Assembly (NCBI GenBank): GCA_002298885.1
Contig: DBMK01000261.1
Location: forward strand, 1 to 31,261
DNA: 31,261 bases
Direction of reading: 5' to 3'
DNA from: Anaerolineaceae bacterium UBA700
GTDB lineage: Bacteria; Chloroflexota; Anaerolineae; Anaerolineales; Anaerolineaceae
Shown here: one piece after another, positions 23,363 through 31,259 of the stretch
Layout of the letters: each line of letters begins with the position of its first letter
How positions within the stretch are numbered: position 1 is the first letter of the stretch
Program-made: the position numbers and the translations under genes
The notes under the pieces: generated by a model
The model's database searches: none
What the model was told of the DNA's origin: nothing
What the model saw: the letters and a program-made list of their open reading frames with translations, nothing else

Positions 23363-25303
23363 TTAGGCTTTGCGGATTTGATCGGCGAGCGAGCGCAGGT
23401 CCGCCCGCGGCGCTATTGCCAGGTCGTTCTTAAGCACTTTCTCAATTTCAAGGTAAAAGCGCAAGGCGCGGGGAATGTCGCGCAAGATGACGCAGGCCTT
23501 CATGCCCAGCAGGGCAGCATCCTCATTCCAGGAATCGATGCGCAGCACTCGCCGGGCGCAGTCCAGCGCTTCCAGGGTTTTTTCTTGTTTCAGGTAAACC
23601 TGCCCCAGCGCCAGGATTCCGCTCAGGCGCAGCTCGGCCAGGTTTTCGCGCTGGCGCGTGCTCCAATCCCGATAGCGGTCCATTGGGAAGAGGTCGTCGA
23701 TGTACTGCGAGAGGGCCCTGTTCAGATTCTCGACATTATGGGTCTGGATCGCGCTGCGCAGCATGCGCTCGAACTGCTCGAAATCGACCTGCGAGCCGGC
23801 GGGCAAATTCAAATAGACGCGCTCGCCTTCGACTGAAAGGTAACGCGAGGGGAATTTTTCGGGAAGATCGGGCTCCAAGATGTGGCGCAAGGTTGAAGTC
23901 GCCTGGTGGAAGAGATCCTGCGCGTTTTCGGGATTATGCTCACTCCACAGATCTTCCAGGATTTCGTCCCGCCCAGCCGAATGGTTCGGCTTGAGCAGTA
24001 AGTAGCGGAACAACTCACCTGCCTTTCGCCGTTGCCAGCCCTGGTCTTCGATCCGGCGCTGGCCCTGCCAAACCAAAAATTGGCCCAATCCGTATATGCG
24101 CAGCGGGGGCGGCGAAACTTTTGCCAGGTGCTGGACCAGGTTTTCGGCGGCCTGGCGGGCTTTAAGGTTACGGCTGCGCAAATGGCTGGCAATCAGCGGA
24201 AAAGCGCGGCTGCGCTCGCGTTCCAGGATAAAGGCATAGCCGCCTTTGAATATCAAAGTAGACGCTTCAATCCACACTTCGTCGGCATTTTCATTATCTT
24301 GCTGCTTGTACAATGCTGCCAGGATAAACACGGTATTGGCCAGCTCGTAGTTTGCCTGCAGGCTGCTGAAGCATTTCCTGGCTTCGAGTAGGTGGTTTTC
24401 GGCGCCCTTGAAATCGCCGGAAAGCCAGATCGACTTGGCCAGCTCGAGGTGCGATTGGCCGCGCAGCAGGGTGCCGCCGATCCTGTAGGCGTAACGCAGC
24501 GCATCCTCGGCCCAGGCACAAGCGGCAGACGCATCCGATTTTGCCCGGTGAAAGCGGCTCAATTCCAGCCGCGTCCAGATGCTTAAGTCCGGCGCCCCGC
24601 TCAAGTTGGCAATACGCAGCGCCAGGTCGAGGTATTCTTCGGCTTTTTCGACCTGCTCTTCGTCCAACGCCAGGCTACCCCAGATCAAATAATATGCTCC
24701 TGCGATACGGGTGGCAGGTTTAACCATCGGCAGCAGCTCGTCTAGGAATTGCCGTACCTTACGGCGATTTCCAAGGATCTGGTAGATCATTGCCCGCAAG
24801 AAAGGGATCCCCCAAAAAAGCTCATTAGTTTCCTGCAAGAGCAGGCTGGCGTTTTCGATCATCGAGAGGGCCGGGCCGAATTGCCCGCGCACCAGGTAAA
24901 CAAGGCCGGCCTGGTGGTAAAAGGTCATGATCAGGCTTTTTCGGTCGTTCAATATGCGGCTCAAATCTGCCGCGCGCTGATAAGCCTCTTCGGCCTTCTC
25001 GAGGCTATCGGTCTCAACTGCACATTTGCCGATGACCAGGTATGCCTGAATGGCAATGTGGTTTGCCGGTTCTTTGGTCAACACTTCTTCAGCCAGGGCC
25101 TGGGCTTCTGCGTACCGCCCGAATCCCTCCAGCAGGCCAGCGTAGCGCGCTTGAGACAGGGCAATCTGCTCCTGGACACCAAATTGGAGCGCCTGTTTTA
25201 GATCCTGCTCGGCAGCTTCGAGCGCGGTCTGCATGTTGCCCTGTTCTTCGTCCATGTTGTAGTTATCCAGCAATTTTTCTATTTTAGGGACAATGTTTTC
25301 CAT
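23363..25303 (-). CDS. TPR protein with C-terminal winged helix and bacterial transcriptional activator domain (BTAD)
   Basis: This is a 646-residue soluble regulator. Residues about 20-390 are TPR-like helical repeats (for example YAEAQALAEEVL near 64-75 and LEKAEEAYQRAADLS near 101-115). Residues 401 to about 500 look like an OmpR-type winged helix: LRIYGLGQFLVW, KAGELFRYLLLKPN, RDEILEDLWSEH and HQATSTLRHIL, with a DVDFEQFE-like join at 506. Residues about 505-646 are a BTAD domain. This order (repeats first, DNA-binding domain late) is opposite to SARP activators. There is no NTPase domain. A GGGGG site precedes the ATG. The gene is divergent from mobA. A weak minus-strand promoter (TACAAT at 25375-25370) may serve it. 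Targets and signal are unknown. Confidence 0.87.
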   Translation of the reverse strand: MENIVPKIEKLLDNYNMDEEQGNMQTALEAAEQDLKQALQFGVQEQIALSQARYAGLLEGFGRYAEAQALAEEVLTKEPANHIAIQAYLVIGKCAVETDSLEKAEEAYQRAADLSRILNDRKSLIMTFYHQAGLVYLVRGQFGPALSMIENASLLLQETNELFWGIPFLRAMIYQILGNRRKVRQFLDELLPMVKPATRIAGAYYLIWGSLALDEEQVEKAEEYLDLALRIANLSGAPDLSIWTRLELSRFHRAKSDASAACAWAEDALRYAYRIGGTLLRGQSHLELAKSIWLSGDFKGAENHLLEARKCFSSLQANYELANTVFILAALYKQQDNENADEVWIEASTLIFKGGYAFILERERSRAFPLIASHLRSRNLKARQAAENLVQHLAKVSPPPLRIYGLGQFLVWQGQRRIEDQGWQRRKAGELFRYLLLKPNHSAGRDEILEDLWSEHNPENAQDLFHQATSTLRHILEPDLPEKFPSRYLSVEGERVYLNLPAGSQVDFEQFERMLRSAIQTHNVENLNRALSQYIDDLFPMDRYRDWSTRQRENLAELRLSGILALGQVYLKQEKTLEALDCARRVLRIDSWNEDAALLGMKACVILRDIPRALRFYLEIEKVLKNDLAIAPRADLRSLADQIRKA

Positions 25304-25411
25304 TGGAACCCCCTAGCAATGTCACCAACCCCACCGGATGGTTCTTTTCATAGCGTTCATAGATATTCAATTGTAATGAGCTTATGCGTTGTTGTATAGC
25401 CTTTGGCCTGT

Positions 25412-25439
25412 TTGAATATCCAGTTTCTTCTCTTATAAT
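25412..25439 (+). promoter_or_regulatory. Promoter of mobA with leaderless geometry
   Basis: TTGAAT (25412-25417), a 16-nt spacer and TATAAT (25434-25439). The -10 box ends 8 nt before the ATG at 25448, so the mRNA should begin at or just before the start codon. No Shine-Dalgarno is present. Confidence 0.65.
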
Positions 25440-25447
25440 TATATACG

Positions 25448-26044
25448 ATGAACTGGGGTATTGGAGTCCAGGCTGGCGGCGAGTCACGCCGCATGGGTCA
25501 GAATAAGGCAATCATGCTTTTCCAGGGACAGCCGTTGATCGAACGAGTTGTTTCCCGACTTTCTACGCTCTCCATTGAATTGTTCATCACGGCCAACGAG
25601 CCTGGTGAATTCCAATTCCTGGGAATCCCCGTTTTCACGGATGTCCTTCCGGGGAAAGGCGCACTGGGTGGACTGCTTACGGCTCTGTCGGTTGTCCGGC
25701 ACCCGCTTGTTGCAGTCGTCGCCTGCGATATGCCGTTCATTAACCCTGCTTTGTTAGCCGCACAGCACGACCTGCTCATTCAAGAGGATGCAGATGCAGT
25801 AATCCCTCGCTCTCCCCGCGGCTTGGAACCTCTCCACGCCGTATATCGCGTAGAAACATGCCTGCCAATCATCCGAAAACACCTAGATTCGGGAGTCCTA
25901 AAAATTTCCACCTGGTTGCAAGAGGTCAAACTTTATGAAATGGATGTGGATGCCATTGCTGTTTTTGATCCCTCTTTTCGCTCGTTTATGAACCTTAACA
26001 CTCCTGAAGAGTTCCGCCTCGCAGAGGAAATTCGTGAAACGTGA
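25448..26044 (+). CDS. mobA: Molybdenum cofactor guanylyltransferase MobA
   Basis: MobA attaches GMP to Mo-molybdopterin to give the guanine dinucleotide cofactor used by DMSO-reductase-family enzymes. It has 198 residues, the usual size. The nucleotide-binding signature QAGGESRRMGQNKA (8-21), GKGALGGLLTAL (about 69-80), VACDMPFI (about 96-103), EPLHAVYR and FMNLNTPEEF are present. The first residue of the canonical LAGG motif is Gln. The stop codon lies within a run of degenerate 7-nt direct repeats (26033-26053), so the last residues may have been set by the repeat. With the two moeA genes it shows that the cell makes dinucleotide molybdenum cofactor, although no molybdoenzyme is in the window. 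Confidence 0.94.
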   Translation: MNWGIGVQAGGESRRMGQNKAIMLFQGQPLIERVVSRLSTLSIELFITANEPGEFQFLGIPVFTDVLPGKGALGGLLTALSVVRHPLVAVVACDMPFINPALLAAQHDLLIQEDADAVIPRSPRGLEPLHAVYRVETCLPIIRKHLDSGVLKISTWLQEVKLYEMDVDAIAVFDPSFRSFMNLNTPEEFRLAEEIRET

Positions 26045-26053
26045 AGCGTGACA
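26033..26053. repeat. Three degenerate 7-nt direct repeats at the mobA 3' end
   Basis: CGTGAAA, CGTGAAG and CGTGACA stand head to tail. They overlap the last codons and the stop codon of mobA. Confidence 0.6.
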
Positions 26054-26065
26054 TGTGTATCTAGT

Positions 26066-26156
26066 CCACGTATTACGCCAATTGAAGCGAATGAACACGA
26101 TTGAAACCTTTTAAAAACTATTAGTGTTCATTTGTAACCATTGGGGTAATTCGTGG
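26066..26156. repeat. Long imperfect inverted repeat (palindromic intergenic element)
   Basis: The outer arms 26066-26082 and 26140-26156 pair over 17 bp with two mismatches (CCACGTATTACGCCAAT on the left). Inner arms AATGAACAC (26090-26098) and GTGTTCATT (26124-26132) are perfect over 9 bp. The middle is AT-rich. No ORF is present. The left and right ends read like a short dispersed palindromic element, but copies elsewhere in the genome cannot be seen from here. Confidence 0.6.
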
Positions 26157-26168
26157 ATACGCCTTTCA

Positions 26169-26203
26169 CTGTAAATCGTATACTGTAAACGGCAAACTTT
26201 AAA
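26169..26203. repeat. Second block of degenerate 7-nt repeats
   Basis: Consecutive units CTGTAAA, TCGTATA, CTGTAAA, CGGCAAA and CTTTAAA keep a 7-nt period and mostly end in AAA, running into an A-tract. The remainder (26204-26276) holds a TAGAAT box at 26250-26255 that may be the -10 element of the next gene. Confidence 0.5.
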
Positions 26204-26276
26204 AAAAAACCGTTAAGCAAATGATAGCTTTTTCCACGCCGATTGGGTGTAGAATAGGGGCGGACTGAAATCATTA

Positions 26277-27326
26277 ATGATCAAACAGGCGATCGTAAAA
26301 ATATTGTTGCTGTGTTTGATAATATTGGCGGGGTGCAGCATACCAATTTCATCCAAATCGACCGATCTTCCTGATCCAACAGGCATTTATCAAACAGTTT
26401 CCGCTGGTTTGACCCAGACCTCTGCAAGTACCCTTATACCGACCCAAACTCAAGCAGCTTCCTTTTCTCCCTCGCCGACGCCACCTACCCTGGTAACCCG
26501 TTTTACTCCCTCCCCGACCGCCGAAATTACGGCGGCTTCCAAACCAGAGACGCCGTCCATTCCCTGCCTGCGCGCTGCAGCCGGAAAGCCCTATATCGAC
26601 ATCTCCGTTCCAGACGGGACTTCTTTTAAGCCGGGTGAATCCTTCACAAAGACCTGGCGCCTGGTCAACTTCGGTTCTTGCCCGTGGACGAATGAATTTG
26701 CCGTCGCCTGGTTTTCCGGGGAGAATTTTGCCTCAACGTCCGCCCAACGGATCGCTGCACAGGTTGCCAGCGGCCAATCGGTCGATATTTCCATCGACAT
26801 GACCGCCCCCACTGCTCCCGGTATCCACCAAAGTAATTGGAAATTGCGCAACGGTTCCGGTACATTGTTCGGCCTGGGTCCAAAAGGCGATGCCCCTTTC
26901 TGGGTGCGCATCGAAGTTATCGACATCAGTACACCTGCCCAGTTGGTCGCCTTGACGGTAACACCCACCTCCGTGATCTCCGTTCACGACGTAGTTCTTC
27001 TTGTTTTGAATACGACCGTCGACCTGGACAGCGGCAAGCTGAATTTGGGTTCAGCCGACGATCTTGGCCTTTCAGAAAGCGAACCCAATTCCATAGCTCT
27101 GCATCCTTTGAACGGAGCATTATTGGCGTTGTATGGTGATAAAACTCCCTCTGAAGCGGACTGCGCCGGACTTAGCCTGAGCGCAAGCTCTATTCCGCTC
27201 ACCGTTCTGCCGGCAACCCCTTATCTATGCTACCAGACCAACCAGGGGTTGCCCGGAATGGTCAGGGTCACTGCGATTAATGAGAATTCTCTATCCATAG
27301 AATTTACAACCTGGATGGTACCTTGA
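26277..27326 (+). CDS. Lipoprotein with NBR1-like Ig domain
   Basis: This is a 349-residue surface protein. The signal peptide ends in a lipobox (LAGC, Cys20). A long Ser/Thr/Pro linker (about 21-95) follows. Residues about 104-215 match the immunoglobulin-like domain first named in NBR1: FKPGESFTKTWRLVNFGSCPW (118-138), an AP..PG pair near 177-182, W188-LRNGSGTLFG (189-199) and FWVRIEV. The C-terminal part (216-349) is extracellular-looking with no recognised family. Its function is unknown. Bacterial copies are common in secreted, cell-wall-associated proteins of Chloroflexota and Actinomycetota. There is no strong Shine-Dalgarno, and a TAGAAT box lies 21 nt upstream of the ATG. Confidence 0.8.
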   Translation: MIKQAIVKILLLCLIILAGCSIPISSKSTDLPDPTGIYQTVSAGLTQTSASTLIPTQTQAASFSPSPTPPTLVTRFTPSPTAEITAASKPETPSIPCLRAAAGKPYIDISVPDGTSFKPGESFTKTWRLVNFGSCPWTNEFAVAWFSGENFASTSAQRIAAQVASGQSVDISIDMTAPTAPGIHQSNWKLRNGSGTLFGLGPKGDAPFWVRIEVIDISTPAQLVALTVTPTSVISVHDVVLLVLNTTVDLDSGKLNLGSADDLGLSESEPNSIALHPLNGALLALYGDKTPSEADCAGLSLSASSIPLTVLPATPYLCYQTNQGLPGMVRVTAINENSLSIEFTTWMVP

Positions 27327-27338
27327 TTAGCTGGAGAT

Positions 27339-28397
27339 ATGATGAACCTGGATGATCTGGATCGGATCAAGCAATTGGATAGCATGGATATGCTCGGACA
27401 TATTCAAGGCCTGCCAGACCAGTTGGAAGGCGCATATCGGTCTGGTTTGGAACTGCCCTTGCCGGAAATGCACAACATCCATAACGTACTGATTGCCGGA
27501 ATGGGTGGATCTGCTATCGGGGCCGATCTTCTCGCAAGGTACGCAGCCCCCTTGAGCCCGGTCCCGGTCGTCGTCCATCGCGATTATGAACTGCCCGCAT
27601 GGGCAAACGGCCCGCACACCCTCGTCATTGCGTCATCCCATTCGGGGAATACTGAAGAGACTCTCTCGGCTTACGAAATGGCCCGGCAGCGTAAATGCCG
27701 CACGCTTGCGGTTACCACGGACGGCAAACTGGCAACCCTGGCGCAGCGGGAGGGATTGCCTGTGTGGACGTTTGCCCATTTGGGCCAGCCGCGTGCTGCG
27801 GTGGGTTTTTCCTTTGGCCTGCTCATGGCAGCGCTGGTACGTCTGGGACTGTTGCCTGACCCAGCTTCGGACCTTGCAGAAACGCTGGCTGTTATGCGCC
27901 TGCAGCAATTGGATCTCGAACCGGCTGTACCGGTGGTTAAGAATCCGGCCAAGCGCCTAGCCGGACAGTTATTTGGCCGCTGGGTTACGGTTTTAGGCTC
28001 CGGCTACCTCGCCCCGGTCGCCAGGCGCTGGAAATCGACGATCAGCGAGCTGGCCAAGGCCTGGGCCCAATTCGAATTTATCCCTGAAGCGGATCACAAT
28101 ACACTGGCAGGTGTGGTAAATCCGATTGATGTTTTGACCCGCACAGTGACCGTCTTTTTGCGCTCGCCATCCGACCATCCCCGCAATTATTTACGCGCCA
28201 ATTTGACCCGTCAGGGATTTATGATTGCCGGGTTAAATACGGACGCAGTCGATGCCAAAGGTTCCAGCCCGCTGGCGCACATCTGGTCAACCTTGCATTT
28301 CGGTGATTATATGGCCTTTTACCTGGCAATGGCCTATGGTGTCGACCCGACGCCGGTTGAAGCCCTGGACAGTTTGAAGGCCGCTTTGAAAGCCTGA
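27339..28397 (+). CDS. Bifunctional phosphoglucose/phosphomannose isomerase
   Basis: This is a cytoplasmic sugar isomerase of the archaeal-type PGI/PMI family that interconverts fructose 6-phosphate with glucose or mannose 6-phosphate. It has 352 residues. Two SIS domains are visible. Conserved motifs are GMGGSAIG (54-61), SSHSGNTEET (99-108) and the active-site pair Glu237 and His253 (ELAKAWAQFEFIPEADHN), with the family's 16-residue spacing. DPTPVEALD near the C-terminus is also typical. The ATG at 27339 or 27342 follows TGGAGATATG. The gene starts 12 nt after the lipoprotein stop and may be co-transcribed. It joins central metabolism to mannose-based glycan synthesis. Confidence 0.94.
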   Translation: MMNLDDLDRIKQLDSMDMLGHIQGLPDQLEGAYRSGLELPLPEMHNIHNVLIAGMGGSAIGADLLARYAAPLSPVPVVVHRDYELPAWANGPHTLVIASSHSGNTEETLSAYEMARQRKCRTLAVTTDGKLATLAQREGLPVWTFAHLGQPRAAVGFSFGLLMAALVRLGLLPDPASDLAETLAVMRLQQLDLEPAVPVVKNPAKRLAGQLFGRWVTVLGSGYLAPVARRWKSTISELAKAWAQFEFIPEADHNTLAGVVNPIDVLTRTVTVFLRSPSDHPRNYLRANLTRQGFMIAGLNTDAVDAKGSSPLAHIWSTLHFGDYMAFYLAMAYGVDPTPVEALDSLKAALKA

Positions 28398-28418
28398 TAC
28401 TGAATCTCCCTTCATAAG

Positions 28419-28449
28419 TAATAATGCGGCGCTCAGCGCCGCATTATTA
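28419..28449. terminator. Bidirectional terminator overlapping the AI-2E permease stop codon
   Basis: Perfect 14-bp inverted repeat (28419-28432 and 28436-28449) with a 3-nt loop. It ends the isomerase gene (+). The minus-strand loop TGA (28435-28433) is the stop codon of the convergent permease gene, and the 5' arm on that strand encodes its last four to five residues. Confidence 0.9.
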
Positions 28450-29695
28450 ATCTGACTGCATTTCTCTGCTGGCGCATCCATTCGGAAAATCGGCGGGAGA
28501 TATTTTTAATGAAATTCCAAATTTTTACGCCCCGTTGTTGCAGCTCGATACCGATAGGCGGGGGCTGTTCCATGTGCTCCATGTGCTCCCACGGGTCCTG
28601 GTCGAGCATCTTGCGGGTGGTATAGTCGATCACCAGCTTCAAGGTTGCCAGCACCGGCGCAGCCAGGATCATGCCCATAATCCCCATCACGTTATACATT
28701 ACCAGGGCTGTAATTAAAACTGCAGCAGGATGAATTTTAAGCGCATGAGAAAAGATGCGCGGGGATATCAGGTTATCGATGATCGCATCCGTAAACCAAC
28801 CGATGATGACGATCATCAATGCATAATCTTGCGATGCCAGCCCGAAAATGGTGGCGCCTTGTGAAAAGGCCACCAATCCATTGGCCGTCCAGGATATGAT
28901 CCCGCCAACGTAAGGCAAAAACCGCGCAAATCCGGCAATCAGCGCCAGGCCAAAATAATAATGCAATCCCAGGATCCAAAACAGGACCGTATAGACCAGA
29001 GTAACCATCAGAAAAACGATCAACTGGCCGCGTAAGAATGCATTCCAGATGATCACCAGCTCGCTGGTCATGCGTTTGGTATCTTCTTTATAACCGGGAA
29101 TGCCAATATTGATCAACCTCCCGGGCGATCCGGCAGTCTCCGAAACCATAAAATAGGAGAGCAGGAATGATAAAAAGATCCACCCGATGATATTGGCCGC
29201 GCTTGATGCCAGGTTTCCGACCAGCGTGCCGGCCTGGGCCAGCAGTGGCTGTACCACCCCTAAGATGGTATTGACTGCGCTGATCACGTTGACTTGGGTC
29301 AAATCGATCTTCAACGGGCCGATTAAGACGGGCTGCGCGATTAGATTGGAGATAAAGTTTGGCAGGTCGTTCAGAGATGTTTGTAAGAACGCCACCAGGT
29401 TCTGGATCTGTTCGACCAATGTGATTCCGCCCCAGGTCAGCAGGCTAAGCAGGGCAATAACGATCAGCAGGTAGATGATCCCGGTTACGAACCGCCAGGG
29501 GAGGCGGGTCAGCTTATTTACCTGTCCCACGATTGGGTTGATAAGGTAGGAAAGGATAAACGAGACCAGCACCAATCCAAAAATGGCGCGGAAGCTGATG
29601 AACAAGACGGCCATCAGGGCAGCCAGAGTCAAGCCCACGATCAACTTCGTGGTATTACTCCAGTGCGGAGAAGACGGTGAGGCTGGCTCGCTCAT
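28433..29695 (-). CDS. AI-2E family transporter (PerM/TqsA-like permease)
   Basis: This is a 420-residue polytopic membrane protein. Two N-terminal spans (about 16-55) are followed by ISYLINPIVGQV-type loops, an amphipathic segment (about 80-180) and several more spans. RFLPYVGGIISW and NLISPRIFSHALKIHPAAVLITAL are the family signatures. Members export AI-2, Na+ or other solutes, and the substrate cannot be told. The C-terminal tail (about 350-420) is long and charged. The frame extends upstream to 29797, but the ATG at 29695 gives the usual N-terminus with MSEPASP. It has only a weak purine-rich site, so the start is uncertain. It is divergent from the metallopeptidase gene, whose promoter overlaps the longer frame. 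Confidence 0.85.
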   Translation of the reverse strand: MSEPASPSSPHWSNTTKLIVGLTLAALMAVLFISFRAIFGLVLVSFILSYLINPIVGQVNKLTRLPWRFVTGIIYLLIVIALLSLLTWGGITLVEQIQNLVAFLQTSLNDLPNFISNLIAQPVLIGPLKIDLTQVNVISAVNTILGVVQPLLAQAGTLVGNLASSAANIIGWIFLSFLLSYFMVSETAGSPGRLINIGIPGYKEDTKRMTSELVIIWNAFLRGQLIVFLMVTLVYTVLFWILGLHYYFGLALIAGFARFLPYVGGIISWTANGLVAFSQGATIFGLASQDYALMIVIIGWFTDAIIDNLISPRIFSHALKIHPAAVLITALVMYNVMGIMGMILAAPVLATLKLVIDYTTRKMLDQDPWEHMEHMEQPPPIGIELQQRGVKIWNFIKNISRRFSEWMRQQRNAVRLIMRR

Positions 29696-29791
29696 TCTTT
29701 TGGGCCCGATCCAGTGAACAACATGATCTGATTCTAGTCTTTTTTGGATGGAATGACAACCGCTGGAGCAGAATCCTGCGATAATCCTGGT

Positions 29792-29820
29792 TTGCATGTT
29801 AAAACACCCATCGTTATAAT
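29792..29820 (+). promoter_or_regulatory. Promoter of the metallopeptidase gene with leaderless geometry
   Basis: TTGCAT (29792-29797), a 17-nt spacer and a perfect TATAAT (29815-29820). The -10 box ends 6 nt before the ATG at 29827, so +1 should be the A of the start codon. No Shine-Dalgarno is present. Confidence 0.7.
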
Positions 29821-29826
29821 CGGGAT

Positions 29827-31206
29827 ATGCCTTCTTTGACGAATTGGGTCATCATCCTGGTGTTGGCGGCACGACTTTTTTCCGGCATTTCACCTTTTCA
29901 GGTCGATTATTTACAGGCCCAGCCGGAAAACTTTATTGTGCGCCTTCATCCTGATCAACCCTTATCGGCGGGCGATGTGGTGAGTTTCGAGGTTTATGCG
30001 GGCTCCGGCGCGGACTTGAAGGACCAGCAAGTAACGGTCAGCCTCGCGAACCCGCAGTCGAAAGTGCTTGGAAAGGCGAATTTTGAATTAACCGCAGAAA
30101 ATAAATACCGGGCGATTTTGATGTGGGCCTGGGACACGCATGGCCTGGAGTCAGGCCAATACTTCCTTTACTTTTCGATCAAGCCGGCGGGAATAGCCTG
30201 GCAGCAGACTGTCGAGCTGCACCCGGCAGTGGTCAATTCACCTTACCATTGGGATCAGGTGACGACGGATTGTTGTAATATCCATTACATCACTGGGACC
30301 AACGTAGAACGGGATCTGGACACCCTTGTGCCTGAGATTGATCGTCAAATGCAGCTCGTTGAAAACGAGCTGAAACACACCCTGGCCAAGAAAATCGATA
30401 TTAACTTGCTGCCGCGCGTCCTCGGACAGGGCGGGTTCACTACAGATGAGATTTATTTCTCGGTCCCGGTGGTGAATTATCTCGATACAAACCTCGACCT
30501 GGTGCTACACCACGAATTGGTCCACATTGTAGACGGGGATATGGGTGGTGAACTGCGGCCATTGATCCTGGTGGAAGGACTGGCGGTTTACCTGACCGGT
30601 GGACACTATCGCAGCGAGGCCTTACTGCCGAGGGCTGCAACGTTAATCCAGAACGGATTGTACATACCGGTGACGAACCTGGCGGCCAATTTTTATTCCT
30701 GGCAGCACGAGATTGGCTATCTCGAGGCCGGTTCGCTGGTCGAATACATGGTCGACGCCTGGGGTTGGGATGCTTACAATCGTTTTTACCGGGATATACA
30801 CCCAGTACCCGGCGCAGATGAATCGGCGGCCTTCGACAAGGCTCTCCAGGCCCATTTTGGCATCACCCTGCGCGCCCTGGATGATCGTTTCTACAATTAC
30901 CTTCGCACGTTTCCCGTCAATCCGGACCTGAGTGCAGACGTCATCTCGACCGCTCGTTTGTTCGATACGGTGCGCGCCTATCAGCAAGCGTTGGATCCTT
31001 CGGCTTATTTTCAAGAGGTGTGGCTGCCGGATGCCAACCAGATGAGGGCAAAAGGCATTGTTGCCGATTACCTGCGCCGGGATGAATCACCCCGCGACGC
31101 AGCCATCGAATCGCTGCTCGTCCTCGCCGGTGATGCCTGGGATAAAGGGGATTTTGACGAGACCTCTCGCCTGCTTTACCAGGTGATGCAAAATATACCC
31201 AAATAA
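29827..31206 (+). CDS. Secreted HExxH metallopeptidase-like protein (gluzincin type)
   Basis: This is a 459-residue protein with an N-terminal hydrophobic segment (about 7-20) that works as a signal peptide or anchor. Residues 35 to about 135 look like an Ig-like beta domain. Residues about 150-330 form a zinc peptidase of the MA type. HHELVH puts the zinc ligands at His229 and His233 with catalytic Glu230, and Glu250 in VEGLAVYLTGG is the third ligand, 17 residues after the second His. The C-terminal 130 residues are helical. The substrate is unknown. Start and promoter are given by the TATAAT box 6 nt upstream. It ends in the terminator at 31205. Confidence 0.88.
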   Translation: MPSLTNWVIILVLAARLFSGISPFQVDYLQAQPENFIVRLHPDQPLSAGDVVSFEVYAGSGADLKDQQVTVSLANPQSKVLGKANFELTAENKYRAILMWAWDTHGLESGQYFLYFSIKPAGIAWQQTVELHPAVVNSPYHWDQVTTDCCNIHYITGTNVERDLDTLVPEIDRQMQLVENELKHTLAKKIDINLLPRVLGQGGFTTDEIYFSVPVVNYLDTNLDLVLHHELVHIVDGDMGGELRPLILVEGLAVYLTGGHYRSEALLPRAATLIQNGLYIPVTNLAANFYSWQHEIGYLEAGSLVEYMVDAWGWDAYNRFYRDIHPVPGADESAAFDKALQAHFGITLRALDDRFYNYLRTFPVNPDLSADVISTARLFDTVRAYQQALDPSAYFQEVWLPDANQMRAKGIVADYLRRDESPRDAAIESLLVLAGDAWDKGDFDETSRLLYQVMQNIPK

Positions 31207-31259
31207 AAATTCAGGGTTGTTTTGGGCGGCTTCGCTGTCCAAAACAACCCTGAATTTTT
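31205..31259. terminator. Terminator closing the metallopeptidase gene
   Basis: Perfect 21-bp inverted repeat (31205-31225 and 31239-31259) with a 13-nt loop and AAAAA/TTTTT outer pairs. It begins on the last bases of the TAA stop codon and can work in both directions. Confidence 0.93.

Noticed and set aside
26045..26276. CRISPR array
   Set aside because: The repeats are 7 nt, degenerate, and have no regular spacers.
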